Part shown: piece by piece, positions 1-6,991 of the stretch
Layout of the letters: every line of letters begins with the position of its first letter
Position numbering within the stretch: position 1 is the stretch's first letter
Origin: Elusimicrobiota bacterium
Lineage (GTDB): Bacteria > CAYTYR01 > UBA6262
Direction of reading: 5' to 3'
Length of the DNA: 34,496 nucleotides
NCBI GenBank assembly: GCA_003153935.1
Contig: PMCA01000011.1
Location: 1 to 34,496 of the forward strand
The notes under the pieces: generated by a model
What the model was told of the DNA's origin: nothing
Databases searched by the model: none
What the model saw: the letters and a program-made list of their open reading frames with translations, nothing else
Program-made: the position numbers and the translations under genes

Positions 1-422
1 ACGACCGGTACTTCATCTTCGAGTATTCCCCGGTAGCGACGCTCCATCATTTTAGGTTCGGCTGGCAGGTTTACCCACAACTGCAGTCCATGCATCATGC
101 CTTTCGTGGGTTGCGGCATCTCTTGGTGTATTACGCCGCCGCCGGCAGTCATCCATTGGATATCCCCCGGTCCGATCGTGCCGGAATTGCCGATATTGTC
201 TCCATGATCAACCGTTCCGCCAAGCATATAGGTCACTGTCTCTATCCCGCGGTGTGGATGCCAGGGAAAGCCTTTGATATAATCATCTGGATTGTCTGAG
301 CCGAAATGGTCCAAAAGCAGGAAAGGATCGGTCAGTTTTGTGTGGTCATGCGCGAAAACCCGGGTCAATTTGACGCCAGCACCGTCGTAAGTCGACTGTC
401 CTTCCATAATTGTTTTTTTCAT
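1..422 (-). CDS. Pirin family protein (3' end outside window)
   Basis: The first 140 codons of a pirin-type bicupin; the rest lies beyond the left edge. The start is ATG at 420-422, with a GGAGGA ribosome site at 426-431. Metal-site motifs of the family are visible: HPHRG at residues 55-59 and HQE at 99-101, which together correspond to the three His and one Glu that bind Fe in pirins. The N-terminal cupin reads GTVDHGDN and GPGDIQWMTAGGGV as in typical members. Family members are cytoplasmic; some oxidise quercetin and others act as redox-sensing regulators. Which of these applies here cannot be told from sequence. Confidence 0.93.
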   Translation of the reverse strand, partial: MKKTIMEGQSTYDGAGVKLTRVFAHDHTKLTDPFLLLDHFGSDNPDDYIKGFPWHPHRGIETVTYMLGGTVDHGDNIGNSGTIGPGDIQWMTAGGGVIHQEMPQPTKGMMHGLQLWVNLPAEPKMMERRYRGILEDEVPV

Positions 423-576
423 GTATCCTCCAACCCCTTAGAACCCTTTCCCCCAGTATTCCTAACCCGTTACTGTCCACTCCTCCAACAAGCTCTGGCG
501 GACTCCCTACGGTCGCGCAAACCTATTTTCCACCTACGCGGTGCCCTCCAGAGGACTTCCTTCGGTCGGAACGTGG
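423..576. repeat. Non-coding block with small direct and inverted repeats
   Basis: No credible gene. The block is strongly C-rich on the plus strand (G-rich on the minus strand). A 16-nt unit occurs twice with two differences, GGACTCCCTACGGTCG at 500-515 and GGACTTCCTTCGGTCG at 553-568. CTCTGG (493-498) and CCAGAG (548-553) form an inverted pair around the space between them. It starts right after the nucleotidyltransferase stop codon on the minus strand and ends at the pirin ribosome site. A dispersed repeat or remnant is the simplest reading. No pirin promoter could be picked with confidence. Confidence 0.45.
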
Positions 577-1110
577 TTACTTTTTCTTTTTCAACAAATA
601 TATGAATCTATTATATTTTTCTCTATTATTTTCGTTTTCTGACCACTTTTTAATGGCTGCTAAGTTGACCTTCTGTGTTCTTGCCACTAACATCGCCTGT
701 TCCAATGACTGTTCGTCATTCCAATGATAAAATGCCGCTAATCTATCTTTCACGCAATCAGTGGGAGTTAATAAAGTAATGGATGCTAATTCATTGTATT
801 TCTTTGGGAATTCATTTCCTATAGCGATCGGGCCGGGAGGGAATTCAATATAAAATGGACACTTCTCATTTGTAAAATGACGAAAATTACCCTTTTTTGT
901 AAAGCCTATCTTCTTCAAAGCCTCACTTATCTTTTCCGTAGAGTCAGGCGATATATAGTCAAGGTCTTGAGATTGGTATTTATTATGAGAATAGATCGAT
1001 ACGCAGGCGCCGCCGACTAGTACGGCATTTATATTATTATTTTTCAGCTCCCCGCTGATCAATTCGGCAAACTTCCTTAAAGTAACTTTTTCCCAGTCTA
1101 TTTTCGTCAT
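577..1110 (-). CDS. Nucleotidyltransferase-like protein (MNT/AbiEii type)
   Basis: A 177-residue protein with the minimal nucleotidyltransferase signature: a GG turn at residues 33-34 followed by SQDLDYIS, with acidic residues D49 and D51 that would bind the metal. The later LLTPTDCVKDRLAAFYHW segment is typical of single-domain nucleotidyltransferases encoded beside winged-helix proteins. Its ATG shares one base (1110) with the stop of the upstream regulator gene, so the two are translationally coupled. The C-terminus is Lys-rich (KKKK). Relatives include AbiEii-type toxins and MNT-type antitoxins that transfer nucleotides to RNA or protein. The gene is visibly more AT-rich than its neighbours, which hints at horizontal transfer. 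Substrate and toxicity are unknown. Confidence 0.72.
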   Translation of the reverse strand: MTKIDWEKVTLRKFAELISGELKNNNINAVLVGGACVSIYSHNKYQSQDLDYISPDSTEKISEALKKIGFTKKGNFRHFTNEKCPFYIEFPPGPIAIGNEFPKKYNELASITLLTPTDCVKDRLAAFYHWNDEQSLEQAMLVARTQKVNLAAIKKWSENENNREKYNRFIYLLKKKK

Positions 1111-1436
1111 TATACTTTGCCTTTGCGCCTGGGTCTGGTTCTCATCCTATAATACTTTTCTTGTTCATCTTCCTGGAGAGCATCCTTTGCTCTTTGCAGC
1201 AAAGCTTCCAGCTCTCTAATGAACGGATATCTGGGATTTAATGAATATATCCTTATTTTCCCTGCTGGCCTGCTGACAATGATCCCCCCGTTTTCCAGCC
1301 GATCCAACTGATTAACCAGGGTGCTCAAAGGAATACCGTATAGCTTTGCTATGCCTCTTATATACCCCGTTTTGTATACAAGCAAATAGAGCAGTATTCT
1401 TTCAACAATGATCGACCCGAATATAGCCTCTAACAT
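1110..1436 (-). CDS. Winged helix-turn-helix regulator of the nucleotidyltransferase pair
   Basis: A 108-residue protein. Residues 1-70 form an ArsR/MarR-like winged helix: an N-terminal LEAIFGS helix, a recognition segment GIAKLYGIPLSTLVNQLDRLE and a wing IIVSRPAGKIRIYSLN. A charged helical tail follows, ending in RPRRKGKV. The MLExxFGS...R start is typical of winged-helix proteins found next to nucleotidyltransferases. The start is ATG at 1434-1436 behind a GAGGGAGGG ribosome site (1441-1448). The two tandem palindromes at 1471-1510 overlap the promoter, so autorepression is likely. In a toxin-antitoxin reading this would be the AbiEi-like partner, but it is shorter than AbiEi and that role is an inference. 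Confidence 0.75.
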   Translation of the reverse strand: MLEAIFGSIIVERILLYLLVYKTGYIRGIAKLYGIPLSTLVNQLDRLENGGIIVSRPAGKIRIYSLNPRYPFIRELEALLQRAKDALQEDEQEKYYRMRTRPRRKGKV

Positions 1437-1470
1437 AGGTACCCTCCCTCAAGACCTGCGATTATTTCAA

Positions 1471-1510
1471 TGTACTACATTATAGTACATATGTACTATA
1501 TTATAGTACA
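1471..1510 (-). promoter_or_regulatory. Two tandem 19-bp palindromic operators
   Basis: The distal unit 1492-1510 is a perfect palindrome: TGTACTATA, one central base, TATAGTACA. The proximal unit 1471-1489 is the same palindrome with one changed base in the left arm. Centres are 21 bp apart, two helical turns, so two dimers would sit on the same face of the DNA. On the minus strand each unit contains TATAAT (1479-1484 and 1500-1505). They lie 35-75 bp upstream of the winged-helix gene, its likely ligand. Confidence 0.8.
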
Positions 1511-1531
1511 ATAAGCAGGGAGCGAAGTCAA
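1503..1531 (-). promoter_or_regulatory. Probable sigma-70 promoter of the regulator-nucleotidyltransferase operon
   Basis: On the minus strand TTGACT (1526-1531) is followed after 17 bp by TACTAT (1503-1508), which lies inside the distal operator. A TATAAT two to five bases further on is an alternative -10 at a less usual spacing. Operator occupancy would cover the -10 in either case. Confidence 0.5.
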
Positions 1532-1567
1532 GAAATACTTTCTAATTACTTATACTGTCAATGGAGG

Positions 1568-2542
1568 TCAGGCCTTTACTTTTGACATCTCTGGCTTGCT
1601 GTCAAAATACTCCTTAACCAGAACTAAATATTTATCGACACTCCTGGTCCTGGAAATTGCCTTAAAGAGCTTATCCCCACCGGCAAATGTCTTGGCCCAA
1701 TACTTCCAGAGTTCTTTCATCTTATTGGTTATAAAAACAGGCTTGCTTAATGTTTTTTGATACGCGTTAAAGATTTCATCATGGAAATTTATAAACCTAT
1801 TGAGTTTATCTTGAGCAGTCCCGCCGCGTAATTTCTTGATCTGCTCCGGCAGAAATGGATTAGTGATGCCACCGCGGCCGATCATCCACCCTCTAATATC
1901 CGGGAAACGGCTGACCAGCAGTTTAAATGTTGCCGGAGAATCAATATCGCCGCTATAAATGATCGCGTGTTTTGATAAAGAAAGGATTTCCGCGAAAGCC
2001 GTCAGATCAACTTCCCCTTCATACATCTGCCTGCCAATACGCGGATGGATAATGATCTCTTTCAGCGGCAGGTCATTAAGCAACGGGACCAGATCGATGA
2101 ATTCCCGGTTATTTTCGCTGCCCAGTCTCACCTTAATAGAGAGCTGATTGGGAATAGCCGGGATGATCGTATTCAGCATCCTCATGATCTCATCTGGGAA
2201 GGGCAGCATACCTGCCCCCCGGCGTTTATTTCTGATCTGCTTGATCGGACAGCCAAGATTCAAATTCACAGTCTTATAGCCCAGGCCAAATAAGGCTTTA
2301 GCCATGGAAATAAAATCACTCGGGGTATTGCTCAATATTTGCGGTATTAAGCCGAACCTTGTATCATTACTCTGAGGAAAAACATCCTGCAACGCCGTGC
2401 AGGTATTACTGGTGACAGCACAGCTCCTGATAAACGGCGTAACGGCAAAATCATATCCATCAAAGAGCAGGGAATAGGCATTGCGATACACGCAATTGGT
2501 TATACCCTGGATCGGCGCCATATATAGAATAGGTTTCTTCAT
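1568..2542 (-). CDS. tRNA-dihydrouridine synthase (Dus family)
   Basis: A flavoenzyme of 324 residues that reduces uridine in tRNA to dihydrouridine using NADPH. The N-terminal PILYMAPIQGITN is the FMN-binding start of the TIM barrel. NLNLGCPIKQ carries the catalytic Cys (about residue 98), followed by RGAGM. SIKVRLG, IIIHPRIGRQMYEG and MIGRGGITNPFL are the later phosphate and tRNA-facing motifs. I chose the ATG at 2540-2542 rather than a TTG 54 nt upstream, because the longer form only adds residues overlapping the methyltransferase gene. The ATG lies 4 nt after that gene's stop codon, so coupling is likely. The subtype (DusA, B or C) is not assigned. It is the last gene of the long minus-strand run; no clear terminator hairpin follows it. 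Confidence 0.93.
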   Translation of the reverse strand: MKKPILYMAPIQGITNCVYRNAYSLLFDGYDFAVTPFIRSCAVTSNTCTALQDVFPQSNDTRFGLIPQILSNTPSDFISMAKALFGLGYKTVNLNLGCPIKQIRNKRRGAGMLPFPDEIMRMLNTIIPAIPNQLSIKVRLGSENNREFIDLVPLLNDLPLKEIIIHPRIGRQMYEGEVDLTAFAEILSLSKHAIIYSGDIDSPATFKLLVSRFPDIRGWMIGRGGITNPFLPEQIKKLRGGTAQDKLNRFINFHDEIFNAYQKTLSKPVFITNKMKELWKYWAKTFAGGDKLFKAISRTRSVDKYLVLVKEYFDSKPEMSKVKA

Positions 2543-2546
2543 TCCG

Positions 2547-3110
2547 TTATCTCGTGAATACTTTGGCGCGGCTGGCGGTGACTTTTTGATCGGCAACAGG
2601 TTTCAAGCCACTGGCTATAGCGTTCTGGACCGTAGCGTCAAATTCCGCTGCTGAAACGTGGATGGTTGGTTCAACCAGCAAATATTTCGCCCCGGGCTTC
2701 AACATTGCGATGATCTCTTTAAAGAATGCCGGCTGGTCCTTAACCTCGTGCGCCATCCAGAAGGTTAAAATAAAGTCAACTTGCCCGGAATAGCCTATTT
2801 TATCAACGGTGGCGAGATGTACATCGACGATATTGGCGACCCGTTCCTTTTGCGCCCTTTTCAAAAGTATATTCAGGGATTTTTCCTGGACATCCACCGC
2901 GACCACCCGGCCGTCAAACCCCACCATCCTGGCCATGGCGATACTGAAGAACCCGAAGCCGCAGCCGATATCCATCACCGTCATCCCGGGCTTGACCAGG
3001 TCAGCCAGGATCTTCTCAGGTTTATGGATAAGGTGGCGCAGAGGATTATCAAAGCTGTATGTCAGCCACCAGGGGCATATTCTCTGGTTATCCAGGAATT
3101 TAAATACCAT
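2547..3110 (-). CDS. Class I SAM-dependent methyltransferase
   Basis: A 187-residue Rossmann-fold methyltransferase. Motif I is VMDIGCGFGFFS (residues 45-56), followed by an acidic residue in VVAVDV for the SAM ribose. LTFWMAHEV and LLVEPTIHVS correspond to the later strands. The ATG at 3108-3110 follows an AGGGA ribosome site. The short N-terminus (PWWLTYSF) resembles small methyltransferases of anaerobes, including those loosely related to the UbiE and arsenite enzymes, but the Cys residues of arsenite methyltransferases are not present. Substrate unknown. It sits between a zinc-ribbon gene and the Dus gene, with gaps of 9 and 4 nt. Confidence 0.88.
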   Translation of the reverse strand: MVFKFLDNQRICPWWLTYSFDNPLRHLIHKPEKILADLVKPGMTVMDIGCGFGFFSIAMARMVGFDGRVVAVDVQEKSLNILLKRAQKERVANIVDVHLATVDKIGYSGQVDFILTFWMAHEVKDQPAFFKEIIAMLKPGAKYLLVEPTIHVSAAEFDATVQNAIASGLKPVADQKVTASRAKVFTR

Positions 3111-3119
3111 ATTTCCCTA

Positions 3120-3578
3120 TTAATATCTTTTTTTGCGGAAGCCGAAGGGTTTTTTGCCGAAGCCGCCTTTATCGCCGCCAAAACGGGGCCTGCTATTGCG
3201 ATCCGGGCCAAAACTCCCTCTGGGTCTGCTGTCACGCCGGCCTTCGGATGAGCCGCCTTCGCGCTTGGAGAAACAATCCCGGCAATATACCGGACGGTCT
3301 CCGGAAGGCTTGAAGGGGATTTCGCATGACTGTCCGCATTCGGCGCAGATCGCTTTAAATCCCCTGTTACTGAACCCACCATCCCTGTCGCCACGGTCAT
3401 GCCGGTCATGTCCAAAAGAACGTTCAGGGCGTCTTTCCTGGGGCTGACTGCTGGATAAAGCGTCTACCTTCTTTTCCAAAAATATGAGCTGCTGTTTAAT
3501 TTGCTGTAGCAGAGTAACGACATCTGTTTCTTCTTCAACCATATCCTCTTGCTCTTTGCGCTTAAAAAACTTTTTCAT
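3120..3578 (-). CDS. CxxC-x17-CxxC zinc-ribbon protein (TIGR04272-like)
   Basis: A 152-residue hydrophilic protein. Residues 16-42 are a predicted short coiled coil (VVTLLQQIKQQLIFLEKKVD). A zinc ribbon follows with Cys pairs at 78/81 and 99/102, separated by exactly 17 residues (CAEC ... YCRDC), the pattern that defines the TIGR04272 family. The linker and C-terminus are rich in Arg, Gly, Asp and Phe (RGG-like, for example SRPRFGGDKGGFGKK), which suggests RNA or ribosome binding. An AGGAG site precedes the ATG at 3576-3578. The family is common in candidate phyla and has no established function. Confidence 0.82.
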   Translation of the reverse strand: MKKFFKRKEQEDMVEEETDVVTLLQQIKQQLIFLEKKVDALSSSQPQERRPERSFGHDRHDRGDRDGGFSNRGFKAICAECGQSCEIPFKPSGDRPVYCRDCFSKREGGSSEGRRDSRPRGSFGPDRNSRPRFGGDKGGFGKKPFGFRKKRY

Positions 3579-3593
3579 AGGTCTCCTTTTTAG

Positions 3594-4379
3594 TTATTTC
3601 TGGATGATGATATCGTTCACTTTGATTTCCGGGTGATGATAGCGCTTGCGCTCGGCTGTCTTACCCATTTGGATGGCTATCTGCGGGCACCACTGCAGGC
3701 AGGCCATGCATTGCTGGCAATGATGCAGCCATTCCGGTTTGCCGGCCGTCATTTTGATGTTGGCCACCGGGCAGACTTTCTCGCAGATGCCGCAGCTGTT
3801 GCATTTGCTATCGGCGATGAATTTCTTGTCTGAGCCGGGGATTTGTTTTGACCCATTGGGATAGATAAAACTCGATAGGATAGCATTAACCAGGAAGTTA
3901 TCGGAAGCGACTTTGTTGGTTTTCCTGGCTTTGACTGTCTCGGCTATTTCTTTTATCTGTTCCTGCTCCCTGATGAAGAACTTTTGCTGTTTCTCTACAG
4001 CGATAGCTCCGTACATAGGCGTATAGTTACCCGGCATCTTGATGCCAAAGCTGCTGGATAACTTCAGCCCTTTAGCTTTCAGCTCCCGGTCCAGCTGGAG
4101 CAAAGTCCCGGCTTTATTACCGCCGTAGTTGGCGACACCGAAGATATAGGCGGAGCTGTTGATTGCCAGCTTCTTGATGAAATCCGACATGATGAGCGGC
4201 ATTCCCCACATGTATACCGGGAAAACGATTCCGATGGCATCGGCTTTGGGATCGATGGATGGTTGCGTTACTGCCTTAGCGACTGGGATAAGAGTAGTAT
4301 CCCCTAAGGCCGCCGCGATATCCTTGGCGATCTTTAATGAATTACCGGTTCCGGTAAACCAATAGATAACTGTGTTCAT
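3594..4379 (-). CDS. EFR1-type flavodoxin/ferredoxin fusion
   Basis: A 261-residue redox protein. Residues 1-150 form a flavodoxin domain with the FMN-phosphate loop FTGTGNSLKIA at residues 8-18 and GVANYGGNKAGT further on. The C-terminal part holds two 4Fe-4S ferredoxin motifs, Cys 193/196/199/203 and Cys 221/224/227/231 (CxxCxxCxxxCP each), so two clusters are expected. The layout matches EFR1-family ferrodoxins of anaerobes, thought to shuttle low-potential electrons in the cytoplasm. Start is ATG with an AAGGAGGAG site. The partner enzyme is not identifiable; the gene sits between two zinc-ribbon genes in the long operon. Confidence 0.92.
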   Translation of the reverse strand: MNTVIYWFTGTGNSLKIAKDIAAALGDTTLIPVAKAVTQPSIDPKADAIGIVFPVYMWGMPLIMSDFIKKLAINSSAYIFGVANYGGNKAGTLLQLDRELKAKGLKLSSSFGIKMPGNYTPMYGAIAVEKQQKFFIREQEQIKEIAETVKARKTNKVASDNFLVNAILSSFIYPNGSKQIPGSDKKFIADSKCNSCGICEKVCPVANIKMTAGKPEWLHHCQQCMACLQWCPQIAIQMGKTAERKRYHHPEIKVNDIIIQK

Positions 4380-4391
4380 AACTCCTCCTTA

Positions 4392-4595
4392 TTACTTGCC
4401 CAATGGCTTGCCGCATTTGGGGCACTTCAGCGATGAAGCGCGGAAGCCAGCTTTATGTGGTATCTCTGTCTGGCATTTAGAGCATATCCCCGCGATATTC
4501 GCCTGGTTGCGGGAGACATTAACATCATCTGTCTTGCCGATATTGGTGTCGTAAGTCTTTTGCGCTTTGATCGGGTTCTGTCCGTTTCTTTGCAT
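4392..4595 (-). CDS. Small zinc-ribbon protein
   Basis: A 67-residue protein whose C-terminal half is a zinc ribbon: CSKCQTEIPHKAGFRASS followed by KCPKCGKPLGK, two CxxC knuckles 18 residues apart. The N-terminal 35 residues are polar and probably disordered. GGAGGA lies 11 nt upstream of the ATG at 4593-4595, a rather long spacing. No specific function can be assigned. It lies 12 nt upstream of the EFR1 gene in the same transcript. Confidence 0.7.
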   Translation of the reverse strand: MQRNGQNPIKAQKTYDTNIGKTDDVNVSRNQANIAGICSKCQTEIPHKAGFRASSLKCPKCGKPLGK

Positions 4596-4613
4596 TATGG
4601 GGCTTCCTCCATG

Positions 4614-5048
4614 TTATGATTTTATGTTACGCGCGATGGCGTCGTACAGTTGCTGTGGTTCATCGGTGCCTATCAGGTATCTCATGCCGTTCTTCATGGT
4701 GAGTTCTACGGTATCCAGCCCGGATACGTTTAGCAGCCAGCCTTTGCCGGGCCAGCCGTGGATGCCGAAGCCGCTATACCACTTGATGCGTCTTATCCTG
4801 GCGGAGACGACATTGGACATAGGTAATTTGTAGCGGATCAATCCAACGCCAAAGGCCAGCGTGACCAGTTCATTGGAGACATCTACGGTGAGTGACCAGA
4901 ATAGCGACATGAACGCTAATACAAAGACAGCAAGTCCCAGCACAAATGGACCCTTGCCGGCTAAGGGGCCGGTAAAAAAGCCCAGCAGGAAGAACATAAT
5001 GAAGAACGATATAATGATGACCCAGCCAACTTGCGTATGCCTGTACAT
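4614..5048 (-). CDS. Two-helix membrane protein with PH-like C-terminal domain
   Basis: A 144-residue protein with two transmembrane helices near the N-terminus (about residues 8-27 and 33-54), followed by a β-rich domain. The pattern VSNELVTLAFGVGLIRYKLPMSNVVSARI and MRYLIGTDEPQQLYDAI resembles bacterial PH-like (bPH2/YdbT-type) domains placed after membrane hairpins. The domain would face the cytoplasm. SD AAGGAG precedes the ATG. Function unknown; the PH-like assignment rests on pattern only. Confidence 0.62.
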   Translation of the reverse strand: MYRHTQVGWVIIISFFIMFFLLGFFTGPLAGKGPFVLGLAVFVLAFMSLFWSLTVDVSNELVTLAFGVGLIRYKLPMSNVVSARIRRIKWYSGFGIHGWPGKGWLLNVSGLDTVELTMKNGMRYLIGTDEPQQLYDAIARNIKS

Positions 5049-5057
5049 TTTAGCTCC

Positions 5058-5309
5058 TTATCTAGTGTTATCGTATTCGTGCTGGTCGGAGGCGATCTTT
5101 TTGTTCAGTTGATTTACGGTATCCTGGGCTGATTGTACCATACCCTGGGGGTTGGCTTTGATGCCCTGTTCAGACATGGCTTTCCTGGTCTGCTGGCTGA
5201 TACCGCTTGAGTCCTTAAACACGAATTTCATGTACAGATAGGCCAGCAGCATCACGATGATCAGTCCCACCATCATTTCTACCAGTCCAACGCCTTTATT
5301 ATTTCTCAT
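5058..5309 (-). CDS. Prepilin-like single-helix protein
   Basis: An 83-residue protein. After a short basic leader (MRNNKG) comes VGLVEMMVGLIIVMLLAYLY. Cutting after Gly6 would place Glu at position +5 of a hydrophobic helix, which is the class III prepilin signature (G then xxxxE). The rest is a polar helical tail. The ATG lies 1 nt after the stop of the upstream TPR peptidase gene and has no clear ribosome site, so it is probably coupled. No other type IV pilus or type II secretion gene is in the window. It could equally be a plain N-anchored membrane protein. Confidence 0.6.
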   Translation of the reverse strand: MRNNKGVGLVEMMVGLIIVMLLAYLYMKFVFKDSSGISQQTRKAMSEQGIKANPQGMVQSAQDTVNQLNKKIASDQHEYDNTR

Positions 5310-5310
5310 A

Positions 5311-6618
5311 TTAGTATTTCCCTTTCAGCCAGGAGAGCCAGCCCTGTTCAAATTGCTGCTGGTCAAGATAAAAAGTATCCTGCAGGGCCTGGTTTATGTT
5401 TTTGCCAGCTTTGAGTTTGTCTAATAGCATTAATACATGGTAAAAGCTATTCCGGTCCACCAGGTACAGGATGATGGTCTTGGCTTCTACGTAGGCCAGA
5501 TTAACTGCTTCCTGGTCCGCCCGGGCGGTAAAGGTGTTTTCCAGGTCAGCCAGGAGTATCATACTGTTGTTGACCAGGTGTTTGTTTAACAGCTGCTGCT
5601 CCGCGGCGGATAACTCGGCACCATCATTCGGTTCTTTGTATTGGGCCAGACCTTCATCCAGCCATTTGGCGATACGCAGGCCAACCTTGCGATAGAGCAG
5701 TATATGGGTGTATTCATGGTAAAGAACGTTTTCCAGCCGGTCTTCGTTTTTCTCGATGTCCTCGGCGGTTACTCTTATCATGCCGCCACCTTCTGACTGC
5801 CCAGGCAGCCAGTTAGGATTGCCGGTCACCTCGCCATACTGGCCCTGGGTATATATCATGACGGTCACTTTCTCTGTCGGATAGCAGTTAAAGTCGGCAC
5901 CCAGGCGGTAATAGGCCTCGTTCAGGATGATCAATAATTTGTTGGCCAGGTCCTGTCTTTCGTAGCCCTCATATTTGACTTCAAAGTGAGATAATCCCTG
6001 CTTGTTGAACTTCTCGCCTATCTTGTTCTCTTTCTGGAGCGCGGCTACTTTCTCTTTGACATCAGGGATATCGGGATGGAGGGCCAGGGCTTTCTGCCAG
6101 TAATTCACGGCCTCTTCCATATTCCCCTGCTGGTACATCAGGTTGCCGTAATTAACGTAAATGGTCCAGTTCCCTGTATCATATTTCAGGGCTTTGGCAT
6201 AATTTTCATTGGCTGATGCAAAATCGCCGGCTTTCATCTGGTAATAGCCGTAGTTGTTATAGCTGACGGCCAGGTTCTGGGCGGTGCGGATATTGGTATT
6301 ATCCAACTCGTAGGCTTTTTCACCGTAATTGATGGCGGCGGCCCAGTTCTCTTTCTCCGCGAATTGATAGGCCAGGCTGGTATAGGAGTTGGCCAGGTTC
6401 TTTTTGATGATCTTATTGCCGGGATCCAATTGATAGGCGGTCAGGAGATACTCGCTGGCTTTTTCATAATCGCCGGCATCCAGGTAATTAACACCCTGGT
6501 TATTGTATTCCTGCGCGTTCTCGGCAAAAGCGGGAACATATATAGCCAGCAAGAGTATAATTATTAATATTACCTGTCGTAGATATGAGATTGCCACGCT
6601 TCGCTCGCAATGACTCAT
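5311..6618 (-). CDS. Secreted TPR protein with gluzincin metallopeptidase domain
   Basis: A 435-residue protein with a signal peptide (hydrophobic core about residues 15-30, cleavage near AFA|EN). About four TPR units follow at residues 35-185 (for example EYNNQGVNYLDAGDYEKASE). The C-terminal domain carries HEYTH at 301-305 and a downstream Glu in LDEGLAQY (E322), the zinc site of gluzincins of the Peptidase_MA type. It should act outside the cytoplasmic membrane. The first 10 codons (MSHCERSVAI) are encoded by a dispersed repeat element at 6587-6614, so the true or ancestral start may differ. No ribosome site precedes the ATG, which lies 6 nt after the DUF190 gene. Confidence 0.85.
   Translation of the reverse strand: MSHCERSVAISYLRQVILIIILLLAIYVPAFAENAQEYNNQGVNYLDAGDYEKASEYLLTAYQLDPGNKIIKKNLANSYTSLAYQFAEKENWAAAINYGEKAYELDNTNIRTAQNLAVSYNNYGYYQMKAGDFASANENYAKALKYDTGNWTIYVNYGNLMYQQGNMEEAVNYWQKALALHPDIPDVKEKVAALQKENKIGEKFNKQGLSHFEVKYEGYERQDLANKLLIILNEAYYRLGADFNCYPTEKVTVMIYTQGQYGEVTGNPNWLPGQSEGGGMIRVTAEDIEKNEDRLENVLYHEYTHILLYRKVGLRIAKWLDEGLAQYKEPNDGAELSAAEQQLLNKHLVNNSMILLADLENTFTARADQEAVNLAYVEAKTIILYLVDRNSFYHVLMLLDKLKAGKNINQALQDTFYLDQQQFEQGWLSWLKGKY
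6587..6614. repeat. Short dispersed palindromic repeat inside a gene start
   Basis: The plus strand reads GAGATTGCCACGC, TTC, then GCTCGCAATGAC, an imperfect hairpin of the kind seen scattered through many bacterial genomes (it translates as SHCERSVAIS on the minus strand). It covers codons 2-11 of the TPR peptidase gene. Recognition is from memory of similar elements; only one copy is present in this window. Confidence 0.6.
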
Positions 6619-6624
6619 GTAAGA

Positions 6625-6969
6625 TTATTTTCCCTGTTGGCTGTGGCGGTATTTGATGACTTTAACTTTCTCCAGGGTGATCAGGCCCTCGGTCACCGTC
6701 TCATCCAGGAAAGGCATGAGCAGGTCCAACTTTTCCTGCACGTCCACCAGTTCTATCACAATCGGCATGTCGTTGGACAGCTGCAATATCTTGGAAGTAT
6801 GCATGCGGCTATCGGCGCCGAAACCCATGATGCCGCGCACGACTGTGGCTCCGGCCATGTTCAGCTCCCGGGCCTTGAGCACTATTTGTTCATACAGGGG
6901 CTTGCCCTGGTATTTATCGGTCTCACCGATGAATATCCTTAATAGCATGCCCTCTTCAGGCAGTTTCAT
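6625..6969 (-). CDS. DUF190 family protein
   Basis: A 114-residue cytoplasmic protein of the DUF190 family, which has a PII-like ferredoxin fold. Characteristic pieces are LLRIFIGETDKYQGKPLYEQIV, AGATVVRGIMGFG, and LPIVIE-type PIVIELVD. Family members are often encoded next to FluC fluoride channels, as here (22-nt gap), and are suspected of signalling or regulating the response, without a proven mechanism. A strong AGGAGGA site precedes the ATG. Confidence 0.93.
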   Translation of the reverse strand: MKLPEEGMLLRIFIGETDKYQGKPLYEQIVLKARELNMAGATVVRGIMGFGADSRMHTSKILQLSNDMPIVIELVDVQEKLDLLMPFLDETVTEGLITLEKVKVIKYRHSQQGK

Positions 6970-6991
6970 AGTTCCTCCTATGGGAAAACGA

